Assembly: GCA_007753675.1 (NCBI GenBank)
Contig: CP036432.1
Coordinates: 1,400,394 to 1,464,393 of the forward strand
Source of the DNA: Stieleria magnilauensis
Lineage (GTDB): Bacteria; Planctomycetota; Planctomycetia; Pirellulales; Pirellulaceae
DNA length: 64,000 nt
Reading direction: 5' to 3'
In this document: piece by piece, positions 37,401 to 45,381 of the stretch
How positions within the stretch are numbered: the first letter of the stretch is position 1
Layout: each line of letters starts with the position of its first letter
Notes under the pieces: model-generated
What the model was told of the DNA's origin: nothing
Seen by the model: the letters and a program-made list of their open reading frames with translations, nothing else
The model's database searches: none
Made by a program: the position numbers and the translations under genes

Positions 37401-37785
37401 ACGCGTCAACGTTCGCGATGCAAGTGGCTCAACACCACTCAGCGCCGCTGCACTGCTTGGCAACATTGAGATCGTGAAACTACTCCTCGAACGTGGGGCC
37501 AACGTCGCAGCGACCAATCGGGACGGCACTACACCTCTGCACGTTGCCGCATTCATGTGCCACACCGAAGTCGTGGAGTTGCTTCTCGAAAACGGTGCCT
37601 CTCCCGGGCGCGAGAACAACCGCGGAGACAGCGCCATTGACTCAGTTTCCGGCCAGTGGAGCGAAGGGCTCGCAAGCTTCTACTCCGGTATCGGCCGTGC
37701 CGTCGGCGTGGAGGTTGATCTTGACCGAATCCAAGAGCAACGACCAAAGATCGCCAAGTTGCTGCGTGAACACGCAGAGCAATAG
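34408..37785 (+). CDS. YVTN beta-propeller / di-haem cytochrome protein with C-terminal ankyrin repeats
   Basis: 1,125 residues from ATG 34408 with GCGAGGA upstream; the frame opens earlier without a signal. N-terminal signal anchor (LLVVVGIALWFVVGSMF). Residues about 45-450 are YVTN-type propeller blades (AISGNFVFVVNTPADTVDVID, VSNHVSDSVSVID). A cytochrome section has CESCHPD and CGDCHRM. A beta-rich region follows, then from about 960 ankyrin repeats (STPLSAAALLGNIEIVKLLLERGANV, TPLHVAAFMCHTEVVELLLENGAS) with the tail GVEVDLDRIQEQRPKIAKLL. Probably a periplasmic, membrane-tethered redox or binding protein. The ankyrin tail matches that of the acyltransferase at 28188. Confidence 0.85.
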   Translation: MNRSTYLLVVVGIALWFVVGSMFSPSGAELASAEKTTAEAAPREPLAVGHPTFASPHASPIAISGNFVFVVNTPADTVDVIDAEKRKVHTQISVGVDPVGIAVRPDGKEVWVSNHVSDSVSVIDNDPESPTYLHVIATIQEFDLKTKATAFDEPVGIAFAGNEKAYVALSSENQIAVVNVSSRKITKRLRIPAQDPRAIAVRGDRLYVVPFESNNKTQLSGGSRDDIDGQQVTFDAWQHSIAVNNVLSLGHVTDIVKHPDVPDRDLFVFDTKTDKLVESVDTLGTLLYGITVDSKGNVFVAQTDARNDANGRAGTKKHGMKEMENRAFLNQITRVSFTEGSPEEPQRIDLEPLPPGHPEKGMALATPFAIQVSADDTTLVATAAGSDKLFTVDAESGEVLGRIPVGSVPRGIALRNADDGKATQAWVYNAVANTVSVIDVSDAAKPQVAGFVKLDDPTHKQVKLGRTWFNDADASSTGTFSCESCHPDSNTDQLLWVLQTPVVTGGNQIMPRSTMPVRGLRDTAPFHWDGVLGDPYGGNNSANIYSSVDPVADEDDQITGTRHLVDVSMAEILKAQGDGTVNDEGKPGGFTAAERDDLATYLLSIPFPPAQRRAFDNVLTDRAKEGYKLFHIDGDLDPSRTTPNVCGDCHRMPHLVSTNTPGTGMEAPTWRGAYDRFLILPQGRLNIIEFPFYRDVAHRGQSEEEIWRFSWGGRRRFNPVWNMVLEGSTGFSGSFARQITLSKATVDDVLTAQLLDALELSSREGGVVLEVDGVFINDSESKSISLQFDDEHAGGSYVAKPEVSSKRRRRSSSRDRAVYAREELVSFAKEGKFVGTFTGRHGALADVEHPQPALWTLGPIEQQRGHQEFPILHKGKRNMSISGRNFDEHAGVYVDGRRVEGSVTYGDDNENEEVIVELASLPENGLHMLQVQNENGMFSNDFIFHVTADADAAAKLKRTFDEAQVDRSAVLSEAITSGDVDKVNEALDRAQAGFGSSPRVNVRDASGSTPLSAAALLGNIEIVKLLLERGANVAATNRDGTTPLHVAAFMCHTEVVELLLENGASPGRENNRGDSAIDSVSGQWSEGLASFYSGIGRAVGVEVDLDRIQEQRPKIAKLLREHAEQ

Positions 37786-37827
37786 TAAGCGCGTCGAGTA
37801 GCGGGACTCGCCAGTCGTTACGTCGTT

Positions 37828-37950
37828 CATTTCGATCTTCGCGAGTCGATGACCGAGGTGGATGTTGAAATCGTCTACCAGGCTGCGTTGGAAAAACCCA
37901 CGGAGGTGAAGCCTCGAATCATTAGCGACAACCAACCCAATCGTCGTTAG
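37828..37950 (+). pseudogene. IS3/IS481-type integrase core, remnant
   Basis: Forty codons encode HFDLRESMTEVDVEIVYQ and KPRIISDNQP, the part of an rve integrase domain around the second catalytic Asp (normally IISDNGPQF). TAG ends it at 37950, and IS66 sequence follows directly in the same frame. A small leftover of an otherwise lost element. Confidence 0.55.
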
Positions 37951-38694
37951 GCGGCGGAAATCATCACCAACAAGTTTGCCGACCATTTGCCACTGTATCG
38001 AAGTGAAGACATCTTCGCCCGCGCAGGCATGATGATCCCTAGAAACACACAGTTTGGGATGCTTGTGAACATCGCGGCACTCGTCGCACCGCTGATCGCC
38101 TTGATGAAATCGCGAATCGTTTCGGGCCGCGTTCTGGGCGTCGATGACACGTCGGTGCGGCTGCAAGATCTTGCCTTGCCCGGCAAGATTCGAACGGCTC
38201 GCTTCTGGTTGTATCCTGGCCGCGAAGACCATCCGTACAACGTGTTCGACTTTACCGAGAGTCGTGGGCGCGACGGTCCGGCGGGATTCTTGAAAGATTT
38301 TCACGGCCACGCGGTGGTCGACGCTTATCGCCAGCTTCAGGGGTCTTCTGGCCGTAGGTTACCAGCGATGAGACCGCGACAGAAAGCGTTTTGATCTCTC
38401 GTGGCCCGTGGTGGATCGATAGACGCCTGACTCCCTCGCGACAGCGATGCGTGATCCAGTGGGACTTTCTCTTAGCAAAAGACCGAATCCCTTGACCGCA
38501 CTTCGCGCCGCCCCTTGGGAGTCGAGCGGAAGTAGAGCTCAGAGACAGCCCAGTGAGATCAAAACGCAGCATCAGTTGCAGCGCCGATGAATTGCGTGCT
38601 AGAGACGCGGGAAGCGGACGCCACGGAATTGGTGGGGCGACGATTGGCCGTCGGCCCCGACAGCAAGGCCACCCTGGGCAGATAGAACGCTTAC
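37951..38694 (+). mobile_element. IS66 remnant, inverted relative to the IS66 at 50-58 kb
   Basis: 37966-38328 encodes a middle piece of the IS66 transposase TnpC (ITNKFADHLPLYRSEDIFAR ... DDTSVRLQD ... FHGHAVVDAY), closely matching the intact copy at 53452-55092. At 38326 it passes into the non-coding end region of the element (38326-38694), which is the inverse of 52787-53113 plus 50145-50196, and ends with the terminal sequence GGGCAGATAGAACGCTTAC at 38676-38694. The left end and the rest of the genes are gone. The end region here is free of the IS21 seen in the other copy. Confidence 0.8.
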
Positions 38695-38856
38695 CATGCA
38701 GCCGCCTCAGGAATCGAACGCAGCGAAGTAGATGATGATTGGACGCTTCCCCGAGATATGATCGAAGGTCGTGTTCTTGATTGAATGAAAAATGGCGGCG
38801 TATCCTGTTGGAATCATCACACCCCAACGGCCCAACACGGGCACAAGGACAGGCCA

Positions 38857-39349
38857 TGAATAAGACTAAAACAGACCGACGTGCGGTACCTGTGGACGAA
38901 CAGCTCGATCCCGAAGTGATTTCTTTCCGAGCTCAGTTCGATCAGAAAAGCCCGCTGGATGAAATTGTCCGAGAAGGAGCCAGGCGAATGCTGAGTCAAC
39001 GCTCGATGCGGAAGTCGATGCTTTCGTCGCCATGCATGAGGACCGTCGCGACGAGCGTGGCCGGAGGCAAGTCGTCAAAAACGGAAGCCTGCCGGAACGA
39101 GAAATCCTGACCGGTGCCGGGGCGATCCCAGTCACACAAGGCCGTGTACGCGACAAACATCCCTATCCTGAACAGTGTGTGGCGTTCACGCCAAGTGTAT
39201 TACCAGCGTACCTGCGAAAGACGATGTTCAAGCTCGCACAGTCTGCTTCAAAGAAATGGAGACGATTGAACTGTCACGAAAAGATCACGTTCGTCATCGA
39301 AGGACGGTCCTTCAAAGACGGAATCATGCAGGAAGAAATTGCCGCCTGA
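38857..39349 (+). pseudogene. IS256-family transposase remnant, frameshifted and with deleted core
   Basis: From ATG 38857 the N-terminal domain reads DPEVISFRAQFDQKSPLDEIVREGARRMLSQ; near 39000 the frame shifts and continues as LDAEVDAFVAMHEDRRDERGRRQVVKNG ... VTQGRVRD ... FTPSVLPAYLRKT. It then jumps to the extreme C-terminus (FKLAQSASKKWRRLNCHE ... VIEGRSFKDGI), so all three catalytic residues are lost. It belongs to a different subgroup from the intact IS256 at 17829. Confidence 0.7.
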
Positions 39350-39394
39350 TCTTTTTTCAGAACACAACAATTGACAATAACTCGTTGATTGTCG

Positions 39395-39787
39395 ATGAAT
39401 CTTCTGTTCCTCGTGGCACTGAGAATGCGACAAACTTCGATCGCGTTGATTTGCGTGTTCTTCATCGTCGCCGGTGTGAATCACTTCGTTAAGCCGGGCG
39501 TGTACTTGAAGATCATGCCAGAGTATCTGCCTTGGCCATTGGCTTTGGTTCACGTGTCGGGGTTCTTTGAAGTGCTTGGCGGCGTTGGTTTGGCGGTGCC
39601 ACGACTGCGGCGAGCGGCTGGAATTGGATTGATCGCGCTGCTCTTTGCCGTCTTCCCAGCGAACGTGGACATGCTGATGAACGCGGACCAGTTCCCGGCT
39701 ATCCCGGTTTGGGCGCTGGTTGCACGGCTGCCACTGCAAGGCGTGCTGATCGCTTGGGTTTGGTGGACAGCCGTGAAATCGCGATGA
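39395..39787 (+). CDS. DoxX-family membrane protein
   Basis: 130 residues with four predicted helices: SIALICVFFIVAGVNHFVKP, MPEYLPWPLALVHVSGFFEVLGGVGLAVP, AAGIGLIALLFAVFPANVDMLMN and ARLPLQGVLIAWVWW. The HF.KP and PxxLP...SGxxEVxGGxGL motifs are typical of DoxX/DoxD-like proteins, whose roles range from oxidoreductase partner to unknown. An ATG at 39425 is an alternative start that begins directly before the first helix. It is surrounded by transposase remnants and has no operon partner. Confidence 0.8.
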   Translation: MNLLFLVALRMRQTSIALICVFFIVAGVNHFVKPGVYLKIMPEYLPWPLALVHVSGFFEVLGGVGLAVPRLRRAAGIGLIALLFAVFPANVDMLMNADQFPAIPVWALVARLPLQGVLIAWVWWTAVKSR

Positions 39788-40463
39788 GGTTCGCTTCTTC
39801 CAGCGATTCTCAGCGTCTCCAAATCACATGACCTGTCTGAAGACGTTTGGACTCCGTTTCGGTGGGTCGCTACAAACTTGGTGAGAGGAAACATCGCGAT
39901 TTACAGAGCCAAACGATGTACTCAACTGGATCGAACGGGAGGTCGCTATGGCTCCTAACCCAAACTGGCTAAGAAACGGAGAACGTAAGAATCCTGTCCC
40001 AGAGACCGAAATCCGGCAGCGGGCGTCGGAAAGAGTGTTCTCGGATGTCTGAGACGACAGAGAAACCGCCGCGTCGATCGTTGACGCAAGTGGTTGCGGG
40101 ATAACGGGATAAAACGAAAAAAGCCGACGTGGAGCACACGTCGGCTTTTCGTTTACCGTAGGGTCGGAACGTGTCCCAACCTTTCAGAGAAGTTGTGGGC
40201 TTCAAGTGGCAATCAAGCAAAGACGCCTTTTGGCCTTCTGGGTCATCTGTTTTGGCGTGATTACCCGCGAAATTCTCTGGAATTCGTTCTGGTTTGCTGC
40301 GCACCGTGGCTCTTGGGCTCGTCTTTACCCACGTTTCCAGATCGTTTTGTGAAACGTGGTGCGTTGGATGTGAGCGTATTTCCGTGCTCAGTCAATCCGT
40401 GAAACTGGAGTGTATTTGACACGTTATAGGCGACCGCGATGTTTTCGGTAGGCACGGGATGGA
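39788..40463. other. Region without recognisable gene
   Basis: Roughly 680 bases without a frame of protein character; both strands have only short open frames of odd composition. The only clear structure is the hairpin at 40119-40149. Confidence 0.5.
40119..40149. terminator. Strong hairpin, probably bidirectional terminator
   Basis: AAAAGCCGACGTG / CACGTCGGCTTTT, 13 pairs with a GAGCA loop, followed on the plus strand by TTTTCGTTT and on the minus strand by TTTTTTCGTTTT. No intact gene ends just before it, so it may be left from a lost gene. Confidence 0.7.
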
Positions 40464-40793
40464 TTGCCTGTTCAGTTGGTCGCCGGATCAGGAAGTGTCA
40501 ACGCGGCCATCGAATCATTTGAACGGAATTTTGCAATGCTGGTCGTTGGTAATGAAAAATGGGTCGAAGACCAGTTCTCGACATGTGAACTCAAGCACAA
40601 GAAACGAACCCAGCGACTGCAGTTGGTCGCGGCCAATATGCTCGCGTCTCCAGAAGCATCGTTGCCAAGTCAAAATCCCCAATGGAAGGACCTCAAGGCG
40701 GCCTACCGACTCTTTGATCGGCCCGAAGTAACGCACAAGGCTGTTTGTGAGCCTCACTGGAAAAAGACTCGTCAAACGAAACCCGGCCGATAG
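40464..40793 (+). pseudogene. IS4/Tn5-type transposase, N-terminal remnant
   Basis: The peptide WVEDQFSTCELKHKKRTQRLQLVAANMLASPEASLPSQ, then WKDLKAAYRLFDRPEVTHKAV and HWKKTRQTKPGR, is the N-terminal DNA-binding part of Tn5-like IS4 transposases. A TAG ends it at 40793 before the DDE core. Sequence after it (to about 40900) may be decayed continuation. Confidence 0.65.
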
Positions 40794-41030
40794 GCGATGA
40801 TCGTAACGACAGCGGTGCTTATGAAGGGCCGATAAGCTGGGAACCGCCGTGGAGCGGACCGTATTCCCGGCATAGCGGAAACTGATTGTCCTCGAGGACT
40901 CCTGCCTTCCTAGAATTGCGTTGACATCGGTGGTTATGCACCGAACTGATCCGACTGTGAGATTGCTCACAATGCCTGAATCCAATTCTGGTAAGATAAA
41001 CGTCAACTATTTACGTTTGCTTGGAACCGA

Positions 41031-41630
41031 ATGGAACAATCCGAATTGACCGAAGCCGACCAGAGCCGTGATCCGTCGGCCTGGGTTGATGCGTATGGCG
41101 ACGCCCTTTTTCGCTATGCCCTTTCGCGGCTGCGCAATCCGGAATCTGCTGAGGAAGTGGTGCAGCAGACGTTTTTGGCTGGATTGCAGCATCAACACCA
41201 GTTTTCCGGTGCGGGATCACAGCAAGGTTGGCTGATGGGGATCCTGAAACGCAAGATCATCGACTTTGTCCGGCAGCGAAACCGTTCAGCCCAGTCGGAG
41301 TCACAGACTGACGCATTGGATACACGCGATCCACTGGACTCGTTTTTTGATCGTAGCGGGAAGTGGAAACAGAACGTCCGCGAAACGCTGCTTGAGCCAC
41401 TTGATTCAGTTGATCGGCAGGAATTTTGGCCGGTTTTTCAAGCGTGCTTGAAATCTCTGCCTGAGCGGCAGTCTAACGTGTTTATGCTTCGAGAAATGGA
41501 GGATCTAGAAACGGGCGAAATTTGTAAGGAATTGGAGATCAGTGCGTCTAATTTGTGGGTGCTGCTGCATCGTGCACGTCTCCGTCTCGCCAACTGCATT
41601 AAACTACGTTGGCTTCAAGAAAAAGCATAA
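41031..41630 (+). CDS. ECF-type RNA polymerase sigma factor
   Basis: 199 residues. Region 2 at about residues 20-90 (YGDALFRYALSRLRNPESAEEVVQQTFLAGLQ, GWLMGILKRKIIDFVRQRNR), a linker of ~55 residues, and region 4 (LPERQSNVFMLREMEDLETGEICKELEISASNLWVLLHRARLRL). Fifteen bases downstream lies a zinc-finger anti-sigma gene, so the two are an operon. The longer linker between regions 2 and 4 is seen in several ECF groups with short zinc-binding anti-sigma partners. It may be the sigma factor that reads the TGTAAGGA-N13-GCGTC promoters at 43.7-49.3 kb, but no direct evidence exists. Confidence 0.88.
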   Translation: MEQSELTEADQSRDPSAWVDAYGDALFRYALSRLRNPESAEEVVQQTFLAGLQHQHQFSGAGSQQGWLMGILKRKIIDFVRQRNRSAQSESQTDALDTRDPLDSFFDRSGKWKQNVRETLLEPLDSVDRQEFWPVFQACLKSLPERQSNVFMLREMEDLETGEICKELEISASNLWVLLHRARLRLANCIKLRWLQEKA

Positions 41631-41645
41631 CCGGACTACGCCGTC

Positions 41646-41903
41646 ATGTTGTCTTGCAGAGAAATTACCAAACTCGTTTCTGAGTCGCTCGATCATCCCT
41701 TGCCTCTAAGCAAGCGGGTTTCGGTTTGGATGCATCTGAGCATGTGTCGGCTTTGCTCTGCGTTTCGCCGTGATCAGGTTGTGCTCAAGGAGCGAATTTC
41801 TGATGAGGTCGAGCATGCTTCCAATGAAGAAATGCCCGAAGGGGTGAAGTTGTCCGCCGCCGCGAAGCAAAGAATTGCGAAAGCAATTGACTCGCAGGCT
41901 TAA
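41646..41903 (+). CDS. Soluble zinc-finger anti-sigma factor
   Basis: 85 residues, no membrane helix. MLSCREITKLVSESLDHPLPLSKRVSVWMHLSMCRLCSAF contains the H-x3-C-x2-C zinc motif of ZAS anti-sigma factors after a first helix with Cys4. It would hold the sigma factor encoded 15 bases upstream inactive until zinc is lost through oxidation or other stress. The short, cytoplasmic form is usual for partners of this ECF type. Confidence 0.8.
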   Translation: MLSCREITKLVSESLDHPLPLSKRVSVWMHLSMCRLCSAFRRDQVVLKERISDEVEHASNEEMPEGVKLSAAAKQRIAKAIDSQA

Positions 41904-42418
41904 GACGCAACGAACCTTCTTATTGCCCGCATTTCCGTTGGCGGATATTCGGACGCCATCGCCATTCCGATCATATCGGTTGTCGGAACCAACCGTATCC
42001 GCGGTGTCTTGTGCGTTGACTCACGCGGCCATTGACGAAAGCTGCCATGCACGCGGACTCTCGTTTCTCATCACCAGGAAGATCTCACTTGAACGTCAGC
42101 ATCGTTTTGAAAAGTCGAGTTCAGTTGACAGGCCGTGTTGGCGTTGAGCTTTTGACGTTAGCAAGAGGTGTGGCGAAGCTCGCGTTTATCGGCGCAGAGT
42201 TGCTTGGGGCAAGCAACGAAGGTCTGTGTCATGTGCGGTGCAGCGGTCGCTGTTATTGGTGGTTCCCCGAAGGTGGCCCACGATTGCTGGTCGCTCAACT
42301 TGGCCTTGGACAGGAGTTTGAGATTGGTGGTGCGTTTCGCGGCGTGATCGAGTCCCTTAACCAGCGTAGCGTAGGCTTGCGGGTGCTTGAATCGCATTCC
42401 ACACGCAGCATCAGCAAT
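41904..42418. other. Region without recognisable gene, cut by IS3 on the right
   Basis: No convincing gene. On the minus strand a frame runs from the IS3 border to 42158 (ADAACGMRFKHPQAYATLVKGLDHAAKR); it could be a piece of a gene split by the IS3 element, but I do not recognise it and no continuation was found right of the element. Confidence 0.4.
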
Positions 42419-42483
42419 TGAGGTGGTGACCTGATTCCGGGCGCGCTTGGGGCTTAGAATGGCCGACCAAGGAGATCCCCAGA

Positions 42484-42783
42484 ATGAGCAAGAAGCCTCT
42501 TAAAGACAACAGCAAATCACGACGTCAGTATTCCGATCCATTTAAGCGGGACGCGGTACAGATGCTGCTCGACGGGCACACGGCGACCTCGATAGTCGAC
42601 CGGCTCGGTTTATCAGGCACCAATTTGCTATACCGTTGGAAACGAGAGCAGCTTCGGCAAAGCGGCCCAGTTGCCTCGTCGCTTGACAATCGGGTGAAGG
42701 AATTGGAGGTCGAGCTGCGGCGAGTTGAGCGAGAGCGTGACATCTTAAAAAAAGCATTGTCTATTTTCAGCCGAAGCGACTGA
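42484..42783 (+). CDS. IS3-family transposase OrfA
   Basis: 99 residues: helix-turn-helix (SDPFKRDAVQMLLDGHTATSIVDRLGLSGTNLLYRWKREQL) and coiled coil (NRVKELEVELRRVERERDILKKAL). The slippery A7G at 42747-42754 lies in the ILKKA codons and would shift ribosomes to the -1 frame for the OrfAB fusion. Confidence 0.92.
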   Translation: MSKKPLKDNSKSRRQYSDPFKRDAVQMLLDGHTATSIVDRLGLSGTNLLYRWKREQLRQSGPVASSLDNRVKELEVELRRVERERDILKKALSIFSRSD

Positions 42784-42893
42784 TTGATCGGTTTGTCGCC
42801 GCAGCAGAAGTCATTGACTCGACGAACGTATCGGCCAGCGAGGTTTGTAACGCTCTATCACTTTCGCGAAGTTCGTTCTACGGATTTCAACAG

Positions 42894-43658
42894 GTGAGTC
42901 GACGTGACGAGCCGACTCGGACCGAGGAGCTTTCACCCATGATTATCGACATTTTCTGGAAGCATCGGCGACGTTACGGCGCTCGGCGAATCGTCAGTGA
43001 ATTGGCCGATCGCGGCATCGTCGTCTGCCGAAGGACGGTGGCGGAAGCGATGAAATTACAGGGATTGAGGGCAATTCAGCCCAAATCCTTCAAACCAAAA
43101 ACAACCGAAAGTCGACATCGATTGGGATACAGTCCGAATTTGCTGTTGGATCCATTCGAACTCAACACCATCAACAGGCTTTGGGTCGCAGACATCACCT
43201 ATATCCCCATCGCGGGTCGAAGGTTTGCCTACCTGTCGATGGTGATGGACCGATTCTCACGACGAATCATCGGGTGGAAATTGGATGTGACGATGACTGA
43301 ACAACTTGTCATTGATGGCTTGAAGGATGCGATCAGGAGTCGGCAACCTGGTCGAGACCTAATCCATCACAGCGATCGCGGCGGCCAGTACGCTGGCAAT
43401 CGGTTTCGTCAGATATTGAAGCGTTCTTCGATCCGACAGAGCATGAGCCGTGCCGGCGACTGTTACGACAACGCATTCATGGAAAGTTGTTTCGGAACGA
43501 TCAAGACCGAGCTGGAGATAACCGAATACGAGACTGTGACTGAAGGAGAACGTAAGTTGGGAGGTTACTTCGGCTACTACAACCGAGATCGAAAGCACTC
43601 GAGTCTTGGCTACCAGACACCTACACAATTTGAATCCACTCACCCAGGTCAAAAATAA
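42894..43658 (+). CDS. IS3-family transposase OrfB (DDE integrase)
   Basis: The -1 frame is open from the slippery site, so the real product begins upstream as part of OrfAB; the 254 residues given start at GTG 42894. HTH_21 (HRRRYGARRIVSELADRGI) precedes an rve core with Asp in LWVADITYIP, Asp in LIHHSDRGGQYAG, and Glu in NAFMESCFGTIK, followed by the typical YYNRDRKHSSLGYQTP end. All catalytic residues are present. Confidence 0.92.
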   Translation: MSRRDEPTRTEELSPMIIDIFWKHRRRYGARRIVSELADRGIVVCRRTVAEAMKLQGLRAIQPKSFKPKTTESRHRLGYSPNLLLDPFELNTINRLWVADITYIPIAGRRFAYLSMVMDRFSRRIIGWKLDVTMTEQLVIDGLKDAIRSRQPGRDLIHHSDRGGQYAGNRFRQILKRSSIRQSMSRAGDCYDNAFMESCFGTIKTELEITEYETVTEGERKLGGYFGYYNRDRKHSSLGYQTPTQFESTHPGQK

Positions 43659-43746
43659 GACTTCGGCGCGCCCGGAATCAGGTCACCACCTCAAATCACC
43701 ACACCCTCACGGTAAGAGCATGGGCGCTTTTAATCAACTTTATTTG

Positions 43747-43772
43747 TGTAAGGAATCGCACGTTCGGGCGTC
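43747..43772 (+). promoter_or_regulatory. TGTAAGGA-N13-GCGTC promoter-like motif, copy 1 (Crp/Fnr gene)
   Basis: TGTAAGGA at 43747-43754 and GCGTC at 43768-43772, 79 bases before the Crp/Fnr start. The spacing is identical to three other copies in front of nrtS, the DUF547 gene and the TVP38 gene. GCGTC resembles ECF -10 boxes (CGTC), and the first part would be the -35. Confidence 0.6.
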
Positions 43773-43850
43773 TACCGGGGAACTTTGCGAGCATCAGGGC
43801 ACGACGTGTGCCCTAATTCGCGGAGTCAACTCGGCGGAGAGGGAACCAGC

Positions 43851-44558
43851 GTGCCTCAGCAAATCTGGCATCTAAAGAATAACGAACTGTTCACCAAACT
43901 GAACCCAGACCAGTTGGCGCACCTCGAATCGCGTTGTCGGTCTCGTTCGTTTGCCGCGCACAGTCCGGTCTATTTGCCGAGCCAATCAGCGGACAGCGTA
44001 TTCTTGCTTGCTAGCGGGCTGGTCAAGGTCTGCAACCTGACCAACGACGGCAAGCAGTCCATTTTGGCGTTTGTTGAACCGGGCGAGCTGTTCGGTGAGT
44101 TGGCAATTTTTGAATCGGAACAGCGGGACGAGTACGTCGAAGCTGTTGAGAAGTCGACGGTGGTGATGATTCCGGCTAGTGAGCTTCAGGAACTGATGGC
44201 TGCAAACCACGACGTCTCAATCGCACTAACGAAGATGATCGGACTGCGGCGGCATCGTGTCGAACGACGATTGAAGAATCTGCTTTTTCTTTCCAATCGA
44301 GACCGGTTGGTTCACTTGCTGCTTGACCTAGCGGAGCAGTTTGGCATTTGCGATTCCGAAGGGATACATCTGCGGATCAAATTGGCTCATCAGGAAATCG
44401 CTAACCTGATGGGAAGTACGCGTGAAACGGTGACGATACTGCTCGGGCAATTGAAATCCGAGGGGATGGTCGACGTTGGCCGGCAACGGATTGTCTTGAT
44501 TCAAGCGGAGCAACTAGCGATATCAGTACACCGGAAAGCGCCAAGCCTGAACTCGTAG
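43851..44558 (+). CDS. Crp/Fnr-family transcription regulator
   Basis: 235 residues from GTG 43851 preceded by GGCGGAGAGGGA; the open frame extends 22 codons upstream without protein character. Cyclic-nucleotide-binding fold at about 10-125 (VFLLASGLVKVCNLTNDGKQSILAFVEPGELFGELAIF) and a winged HTH at the C-terminus (LAHQEIANLMGSTRETVTILLGQLKSEGMV). No Cys cluster for an Fe-S centre, so it is not an FNR-type oxygen sensor. Its own promoter motif ties it to the nrtS/DUF547/TVP38 genes. The stop codon lies within a long hairpin shared with the convergent gene. Confidence 0.88.
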   Translation: MPQQIWHLKNNELFTKLNPDQLAHLESRCRSRSFAAHSPVYLPSQSADSVFLLASGLVKVCNLTNDGKQSILAFVEPGELFGELAIFESEQRDEYVEAVEKSTVVMIPASELQELMAANHDVSIALTKMIGLRRHRVERRLKNLLFLSNRDRLVHLLLDLAEQFGICDSEGIHLRIKLAHQEIANLMGSTRETVTILLGQLKSEGMVDVGRQRIVLIQAEQLAISVHRKAPSLNS

Positions 44559-44610
44559 CCTAGGCTTCCAGCTTGGGTGCTGTATTCCCAGGCTGGAAGC
44601 CTAGGCTACG
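44554..44610. repeat. 24-base inverted repeat at the convergent gene ends
   Basis: Arms 44554-44577 and 44587-44610 (CGTAGCCTAGGCTTCCAGC...) pair over 24 bases with one G-T type mismatch and a nine-base loop. It contains the stop codons of both flanking genes and encodes the last residues of the glycosyltransferase (FQPGNTAPKLEA). Sequence of this kind (GTAGCCTAGGCTTCCAGCC) is, as I recall, an abundant dispersed repeat in Rhodopirellula-like genomes. It can also act as a terminator. Confidence 0.75.
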
Positions 44611-45381
44611 TCGGCGCATCAACCCATACTTCGCGATTGTATAGAGAATCTTGTACCCTGCCTTGATCGTGCCACTAACGGTGCCGCTGATCTTGCTGGT
44701 GCCAACTCTTGTTCGATACGGAACAGGGATTTCCAGGAAACGCAGTCCAAGCCTTGCCGCTTTGATCTGCATCTCGATCGTCCATCCAAAGTTCTCATCT
44801 TGCATTTGCAGTTCGCAAAGTCGACTGTAGTTGATCGCTCGAAAAGGCCCCAAATCGGTGTAGCGAACGCCGAAGAACCATCGCATCAGAAAGCACGCGA
44901 GCTTGTTTCCAAACACACTTTGAGGAGGCATTGCTCCCGGCTCGCGCTCGCCAAGCAAGCGTGAACCGAGAACGAAGTCTGCGGTTCCCGTTGCAAGCGG
45001 GCCGACCAAGAGGGGTAGTAGATCAGAATGATCGCTGTAGTCGGCGTCGACGAACGCAACTACTTTGGGCGCCGCTTGTCCCTCATTGATCAGCTCACGC
45101 AGCTTCGCTAACCCACGCAGGCAGGCAATTCCGTATCCTCGCTGCGACTCCGGAACAACGATCGCACCTGCTTCCTCTGCCACGGAAGCCGTGTCGTCCG
45201 TGCAACCATTGTCGACCACGATGACTCCGGCGACACAGGGCAAATCACGCAAGACGAGGCCGATAGACTTTTCTTCGTTGAGTGCCGGAATGACAACCCA
45301 GACCGATTCTCGAAGATAGCCATCGACGTCGGTCATCTTTTCAGCTTCGGACAAGTGGACCGGTTGTGTTTCATTGGACAT
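44560..45381 (-). CDS. Family 2 glycosyltransferase (polyprenyl-phosphate type)
   Basis: 273 residues from ATG 45381; a GTG at 45429 would add 16 residues and neither start has an ideal ribosome site. GT-A fold: VWVVIPALNEEKSIGLVL, VDNGCTDDTASVA, VAFVDADYSDHSDLLP (DxD metal motif), GSRLLGEREPGAMPPQSVFGN and YTDLGPFRAINYSRL. This is the dolichyl-phosphate-mannose-synthase-like group without C-terminal membrane helices. Likely transfers a sugar from a nucleotide donor to a lipid carrier or glycan. It converges on the Crp/Fnr gene. Confidence 0.87.
   Translation of the reverse strand: MSNETQPVHLSEAEKMTDVDGYLRESVWVVIPALNEEKSIGLVLRDLPCVAGVIVVDNGCTDDTASVAEEAGAIVVPESQRGYGIACLRGLAKLRELINEGQAAPKVVAFVDADYSDHSDLLPLLVGPLATGTADFVLGSRLLGEREPGAMPPQSVFGNKLACFLMRWFFGVRYTDLGPFRAINYSRLCELQMQDENFGWTIEMQIKAARLGLRFLEIPVPYRTRVGTSKISGTVSGTIKAGYKILYTIAKYGLMRRRSLGFQPGNTAPKLEA

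Larger units (their letters stand above)
42419..43693 (+). mobile_element. IS3-family insertion sequence, second type, intact
   Basis: A 1,275-base element with perfect 28-base inverted repeats (42419-42446 and 43666-43693; inward TGAGGTGGTGACCTGATTCC) and the 3-base direct repeat AAT at 42416-42418 and 43694-43696. Its proteins differ from those of the IS3 at 16143, so this is a separate lineage. Appears complete. Confidence 0.92.

Noticed and set aside
42158-42397. Minus-strand small gene left of the second IS3
   Set aside because: No known family, no ribosome site, and the frame ends at the insertion without a continuation; kept only as a remark.
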